64,000 nucleotides of DNA from CAIVAT01 sp964473485 (GTDB lineage Bacteria; Bacteroidota; Bacteroidia; Bacteroidales; FEN-979), in contig CAYYPH010000001.1 in NCBI GenBank assembly GCA_964473485.1, positions 666,700-730,699 of the forward strand. Direction: 5' to 3'. The notes under the pieces are model-generated. The model saw only the letters and a list, made by a program, of their open reading frames with translations, did no database searches and was not told the origin of the DNA. Below are positions 60,330 to 64,000 of this stretch, one piece after another (positions within the stretch are counted from its first letter, which is position 1; every line of letters begins with the position of its first letter). The translations under genes were made by a program, and so were the position numbers.

Positions 60330-61136
60330 ATGGGTCTTTTTTCAAAATACTTTTCGTCAGCAACAAATCCTCCGAAAGATTATTCGCCATTATGTATTTC
60401 AATGGCAAAAACCTTAGGGCCAACGGATTCACCATTTCACTCATTTGAGTATCTTCAAGAATTAATGGAACACAATCTTACTGAATACATCAAAATTATC
60501 ACTCTCCAGTTTGAATCATTAATTCTATCTTTTAGTATTTTACAAACATATGTTAATAGACTAAATGGACAAGAAGGACGAGTCCTCACAGATGATTTAA
60601 AATTTACATTTACACGTCTTTTTGAAAATAGAAATTGTAATCCAATAATTATTGAAGCTATTCGTAAAAACTATTTCGATGAATCCGTAAAGGGGTCTCC
60701 CCATATGGTTAATTCCAATATTGTATTTCCTTATTATTTAAATCGTTTTTTTAAATATGATTCAAAATTGGATTGTTTTTTTGATTTGAATTGTTTTACT
60801 TATGAAAATCTATTTGAAAAATCGTTCAAGGATTTTTTTCAAGCATTTTCTCATGAGATTATTGAAAATAGAAATTCTAAAGATGATAATATAACAAATG
60901 AAGATTGGAACGACGATAACCCCCTGTTAATTGTATTATCATACTTTGAATCAATTGTAAATATATGCAAAATCTTTAATTCGCCTTTAAAAGAAAAAGT
61001 TCAATTGTTTGACTCAAATATAAGTACTTTAAATGATATCCAACAGCTTTCTGAAGCAAGTGATTTTGACAAATTAAAGAGTTTGATTTTCTCAATCGCA
61101 ATAACTGTTAAAGGAATTGAAGGAACTTATCCATAA
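60330..61136 (+). CDS. Hypothetical protein
   Basis: This is a 268-residue, Phe- and Asn-rich helical protein (MGLFSKYFSSATNPPKDYSP) without recognised motifs. No signal peptide is evident. It shares the AT-rich composition of the gene before it and lies 69 bp downstream. It is possibly part of an acquired two-gene unit of unknown role. Confidence 0.5.
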   Translation: MGLFSKYFSSATNPPKDYSPLCISMAKTLGPTDSPFHSFEYLQELMEHNLTEYIKIITLQFESLILSFSILQTYVNRLNGQEGRVLTDDLKFTFTRLFENRNCNPIIIEAIRKNYFDESVKGSPHMVNSNIVFPYYLNRFFKYDSKLDCFFDLNCFTYENLFEKSFKDFFQAFSHEIIENRNSKDDNITNEDWNDDNPLLIVLSYFESIVNICKIFNSPLKEKVQLFDSNISTLNDIQQLSEASDFDKLKSLIFSIAITVKGIEGTYP

Positions 61137-61483
61137 GAATGTTTTCTTGCCCTGGAGTTTTTATTCCATTCATTCGGACATCATATAATCGAGTACTAAT
61201 ATTTATCTCCCATTGATTTTTTGAATAACTAATATTCAATTGATCATAAATAGCTTCTCAATAATATTTTTTTAAATATTTGAAAGTCATTTGTATTCTT
61301 GGCATTAGTCAGAAACTGTCATCCACTATCCCTTAATACCCTTCAGTTCCATTTTTTCTGCTTATCCTTTAAACAAGGTTTTCAACTTAATCCTGCAAAC
61401 AAACTTTTGTAGTCGTCGAAAAAACACGCTCCGCAGTTCCAATGCGCCCTAAAATACCATCTTTGCAAAAAAAGAATGTGGCC
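61137..61483. other. Gene-free gap
   Basis: This is 347 bp without a supported gene. It is AT-rich with scattered small inverted words (GAATAACTAATATTC near 61220) and a CATCTTTGC word at 61459, close to a -7 box for the next gene but lacking the TA. Nothing else is seen. Confidence 0.3.
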
Positions 61484-61702
61484 ATGCAATTATACAAGAT
61501 TTATTACGACCTTTATTATTCAAATAACCAAAGGTCCCTATGGGGGTCATACGAAATGTACATTACCAACATCAGGGATCTTTTCGACAAAGCGTACGAC
61601 ATGATCAGGGAAAATGAAACCGGCTACGAGGATCGTCCGTTTGATGAAGAACATCTGACTGGTTTCGAGCTTCATTTTGAACTGATAACGAAAAAGCCCT
61701 GA
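61484..61702 (+). CDS. Hypothetical small protein
   Basis: This is a 72-residue protein from the ATG at 61484 (MQLYKIYYDLYYSNNQRSLW). It is helical, Tyr-rich, and has EDRPFDEEHLTGFELHFELI. An upstream in-frame ATG at 61442 is less likely, because it would put the -7-like word inside the gene. It lies 24 bp before the DUF2779 gene, so the two may be co-transcribed. Confidence 0.45.
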   Translation: MQLYKIYYDLYYSNNQRSLWGSYEMYITNIRDLFDKAYDMIRENETGYEDRPFDEEHLTGFELHFELITKKP

Positions 61703-61726
61703 CATTCTGCAAATAATAAAAAGGCC

Positions 61727-63712
61727 ATGCCAAAACCACGCTATCTTACCAAGTCGGTATTTAAACTGGCGCTTGAATGCCCTGCAAAACTTTACTATGT
61801 AAAGAAGACCGATCGCTATCCCGACGTAAAAGCCGATGATCCCTTTCTCGAGGCGCTTGCCGAAGGTGGATTCCAGGTGGGCGAACTGGCCCGCCGGTAT
61901 TACCCGGGCGGAATAAACATCGGGGCCATGGAACATGAGGAGGCCATCAGGCTGACCAACGAGGCGTTAAAGCGCGACGAGGTGGTGATCTATGAGGCGG
62001 CCATACGGTATGGCAACTTCTTCATCCGTGCCGACATTCTTGAAAAGCGCGGTAATGTTTTACGGCTCATTGAGGTAAAAGCGAAATCGTACGACAGTCG
62101 CGATGTGTACGGCATGGTCAATCACCATGGGTATCTCAAACCCGGTTGGATCCCATATGTCTACGATGTGGCGTTCCAGAAACATGTCGCAATGAACGCT
62201 CTTCCCGGATACCATGTCAGGGCTTTCCTCATGCTGGCTGATAAAACGGCGGCTGCCTCGGTCGACGGCCTGAACCAGCAATTTTTCCTCGGCCGCGATC
62301 CCGAAGGCCGGGTTTTCATCAGCACACCTCCGCATATCGGTCGGGCCGACCTGGGGGAGAAGATCCTGGTCGAGGTGCCGGTCGATGATCTGTGCGAAGA
62401 TGTTTTCAACGACCAGGCCACGGCTGTTCCGCCCGATCCCCAAAGGCCATTCTCTCAATGGCTCCATTACCTGTCGGAAAAGTACCGGTTGGACGAGAAG
62501 ATCATCACGCCCATAAGCATGGCCTGTAAAGACTGTGAATTCAGGTGCGATGCCGGACAGGAAAAACAAGGCCTCATCAGCGGCTTCAAGGAATGCTGGA
62601 AACACCAGCTTCATTGGACCGACACCGATTTCCGTCAACCCATGATCTTTGATATCTGGGATTTCAGGCGGAAGGCAGCGCTGCTCGAACAAGGAAAATA
62701 CTTCATGAAGGATGTCACCGACGAGGATCTCAACCTGCAACCAGGCATTCCGCAGCAGTTTCACAGAACAGTCCGCCAGCGGATCCAGATCGACAAAGCC
62801 ATCCGTAACGATCCAACGCCTTGCTTTGAGCTCGAAGGGTTACACCGTGAGGTTGAATCCTGGCGTTTTCCGCTCCACTTCATCGACTTTGAAACCACCG
62901 CGGTGGCCATCCCGTTCCATAAGGGGCTTCGGCCTTACGAAGGAATTGCGTTCCAGTTCTCACACCACATGGTGCATGCCAACGGATTCATAGAACACAA
63001 GGGTCAGTACCTCAATGATCAGCGTGGTGCCTTTCCCAATTTCTATTTCATTAGGACGCTTAAAAAGGAGCTTGACCAAGACGAAGGCACCATTTTCAGG
63101 TATGCAACGCATGAAAATACCTACCTGAATTTTATTTATACACAGCTTATTGCAAGCCAGGAACCCGACCGCAACGAGTTGTGCGACTGGATCAGGACAA
63201 TCACCACCTCCTCCGGCAGCCAGCCCGAGGAATGGGAAGGTCAGAGGAATATGGTCGACATGTGCAGGGCGGTCAGGTTATACCATTACGATCCCTTCAC
63301 CAATGGTTCCAACTCCATAAAAAAAGTGCTGCCCGCCATCCTGAACAGCAGCAGTTTTTTAAAAGATAAATATTCCGCACCGGTCTACGGCACACCGGCC
63401 ATGCCCAGCCTGAACTTCACGGCACAACGCTGGATATCCATTTGTGACGGGAAGGTGGCCAGCCCCTACTCGTTGCTCGAACCTGTTTTCAAGGATGTCA
63501 GCGACGATTTGCTCGATTCATTCATCACCGACGAAGACCTGGCCGACGGAGGTGCGGCCATGATGGCCTATGCCAGGATGCAGTTCACCGAAATGACCGA
63601 AACCGAGCGTCAACTCGTTAAAAAAGGACTGTTCCGCTATTGCGAGCTCGATACCCTGGCCATGGTGATGCTCTGGGAATACTGGTACCGCGACATACTA
63701 CACTTGGCCTGA
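61727..63712 (+). CDS. DUF2779 nuclease/exonuclease protein
   Basis: This is a 661-residue protein. The N-terminal half is a Cas4/RecB-like PD-(D/E)xK unit: YLTKSVFKLALECPAKLYY, FIRADILEKRG...RLIEVKAKS, and later ACKDCEFRC (~266), likely iron-sulphur cysteines. The DUF2779 domain follows from ~384 with HFIDFETTAVAIP (exonuclease-like DE) and later LDTLAMVML. DUF2779 proteins are found near phage- or repair-related genes. Substrate and role are not established. Confidence 0.8.
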   Translation: MPKPRYLTKSVFKLALECPAKLYYVKKTDRYPDVKADDPFLEALAEGGFQVGELARRYYPGGINIGAMEHEEAIRLTNEALKRDEVVIYEAAIRYGNFFIRADILEKRGNVLRLIEVKAKSYDSRDVYGMVNHHGYLKPGWIPYVYDVAFQKHVAMNALPGYHVRAFLMLADKTAAASVDGLNQQFFLGRDPEGRVFISTPPHIGRADLGEKILVEVPVDDLCEDVFNDQATAVPPDPQRPFSQWLHYLSEKYRLDEKIITPISMACKDCEFRCDAGQEKQGLISGFKECWKHQLHWTDTDFRQPMIFDIWDFRRKAALLEQGKYFMKDVTDEDLNLQPGIPQQFHRTVRQRIQIDKAIRNDPTPCFELEGLHREVESWRFPLHFIDFETTAVAIPFHKGLRPYEGIAFQFSHHMVHANGFIEHKGQYLNDQRGAFPNFYFIRTLKKELDQDEGTIFRYATHENTYLNFIYTQLIASQEPDRNELCDWIRTITTSSGSQPEEWEGQRNMVDMCRAVRLYHYDPFTNGSNSIKKVLPAILNSSSFLKDKYSAPVYGTPAMPSLNFTAQRWISICDGKVASPYSLLEPVFKDVSDDLLDSFITDEDLADGGAAMMAYARMQFTEMTETERQLVKKGLFRYCELDTLAMVMLWEYWYRDILHLA

Positions 63713-63828
63713 TCCTCGATTGCGAACATTTTTTCCTTGCTCCGCAGGTCCACTGCGCCCGTCCATCTTACATTTGCCGCGTAATAATTGTACGGCTCAT
63801 TGTATAGTTTAAACGAAACCATATCCTT

Positions 63829-63951
63829 ATGAAAACAATCGATATTCACGAAATCCGCTCGCTTGAAGACATTGAGCGCTTTTTCACCCTGTTGCGCCAG
63901 GCCAACGTGTTGTATCACCCCGAAGTCTCGTTCAGGGATTGTAAACGGTAA
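63829..63951 (+). CDS. Short ORF, probably truncated gene
   Basis: This 40-residue frame (MKTIDIHEIRSLEDIERFFT, then LLRQANVLYHPEVSF) starts at a good ATG with a coding-like pattern and ends abruptly at TAA. It may be the N-terminus of a longer protein cut by a frameshift. The stretch after it to the window end shows nothing further. Confidence 0.35.
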   Translation: MKTIDIHEIRSLEDIERFFTLLRQANVLYHPEVSFRDCKR

Positions 63952-64000
63952 CTACAAATGCAGGAAATCGGTAAATAAGAATGCAAGGTTTTGAGCATCG

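Overview
The window looks like a chromosome segment of an uncultured Bacteroidota, probably Bacteroidales. The evidence is a type IX secretion C-terminal domain, FISUMP-type surface proteins, TAnnTTTG -7 boxes, a DUF3127 OB-fold protein, and simple intergenic repeats of a kind I associate with this phylum. Five zones are visible. (1) About 1-9.07 kb: four co-oriented secreted proteins, namely a dockerin protein cut by the left edge, a T9SS cargo protein and two FISUMP proteins. (2) About 9.1-16.9 kb: the early half of a prophage-like element, with an excisionase-type HTH, an SbcC-like ATPase, RecT, an MBL-fold protein and a prim-pol/helicase. (3) About 17-41.3 kb: an AT-richer accessory island full of defence-type genes. 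(4) About 41.4-53.5 kb: the late half of the prophage, with terminase, prohead protease/scaffold, capsid, portal, connector, fibre-like and lysis-type genes. (5) About 53.6-64 kb: host or other accessory genes, including a TPR/DnaB-C/SSB-like group and a DUF2779 nuclease.

The prophage-like element has a very C-rich + strand. Almost every intergenic gap carries low-complexity repeat tracts with units of 4, 7 or 8 bp (TCAN tetramers, ATTGCCT, ACTTAAC, ACGCGTC and AATTGTC/ANTTTTC heptamers, AACAGGTN octamers, TTTGAC words). Most families keep one strand orientation even around the reversed terminase genes. One tetramer tract runs in frame through the primase-helicase as a tetrapeptide-repeat linker. 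I see no integrase, tail tube, sheath or tape-measure gene.

The island separates the replication and packaging halves of the element. It holds a nuclease-NACHT protein, a DUF262/HNH-like/AlbA_2 fusion, and a 1667-residue protein joining a DUF559-like nuclease to a RecQ-type helicase, paired with a membrane-anchored coiled-coil protein. It also holds a tight five-gene operon (type III-like Mod and Res, a 72-residue protein, a DndD-like SMC ATPase and a HerA-like ATPase), a candidate toxin-antitoxin-SecB-like chaperone operon, and an SDH-type serine protease. Between the genes lie an attC-like hairpin, a 406-bp MITE-like element with TA-flanked terminal inverted repeats, and two tandem copies of a structured non-coding element whose stems covary.

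The strongest candidates for undescribed biology are the Mod-Res-small-DndD-HerA operon, the DUF559-RecQ/coiled-coil pair, the covarying structured element at 38.3-38.96 kb, and the polarity-fixed repeat tracts. A 91-bp tandem leader duplication before the SSB-like gene is also notable. All functions are inferred from sequence recalled by eye; no searches were run.
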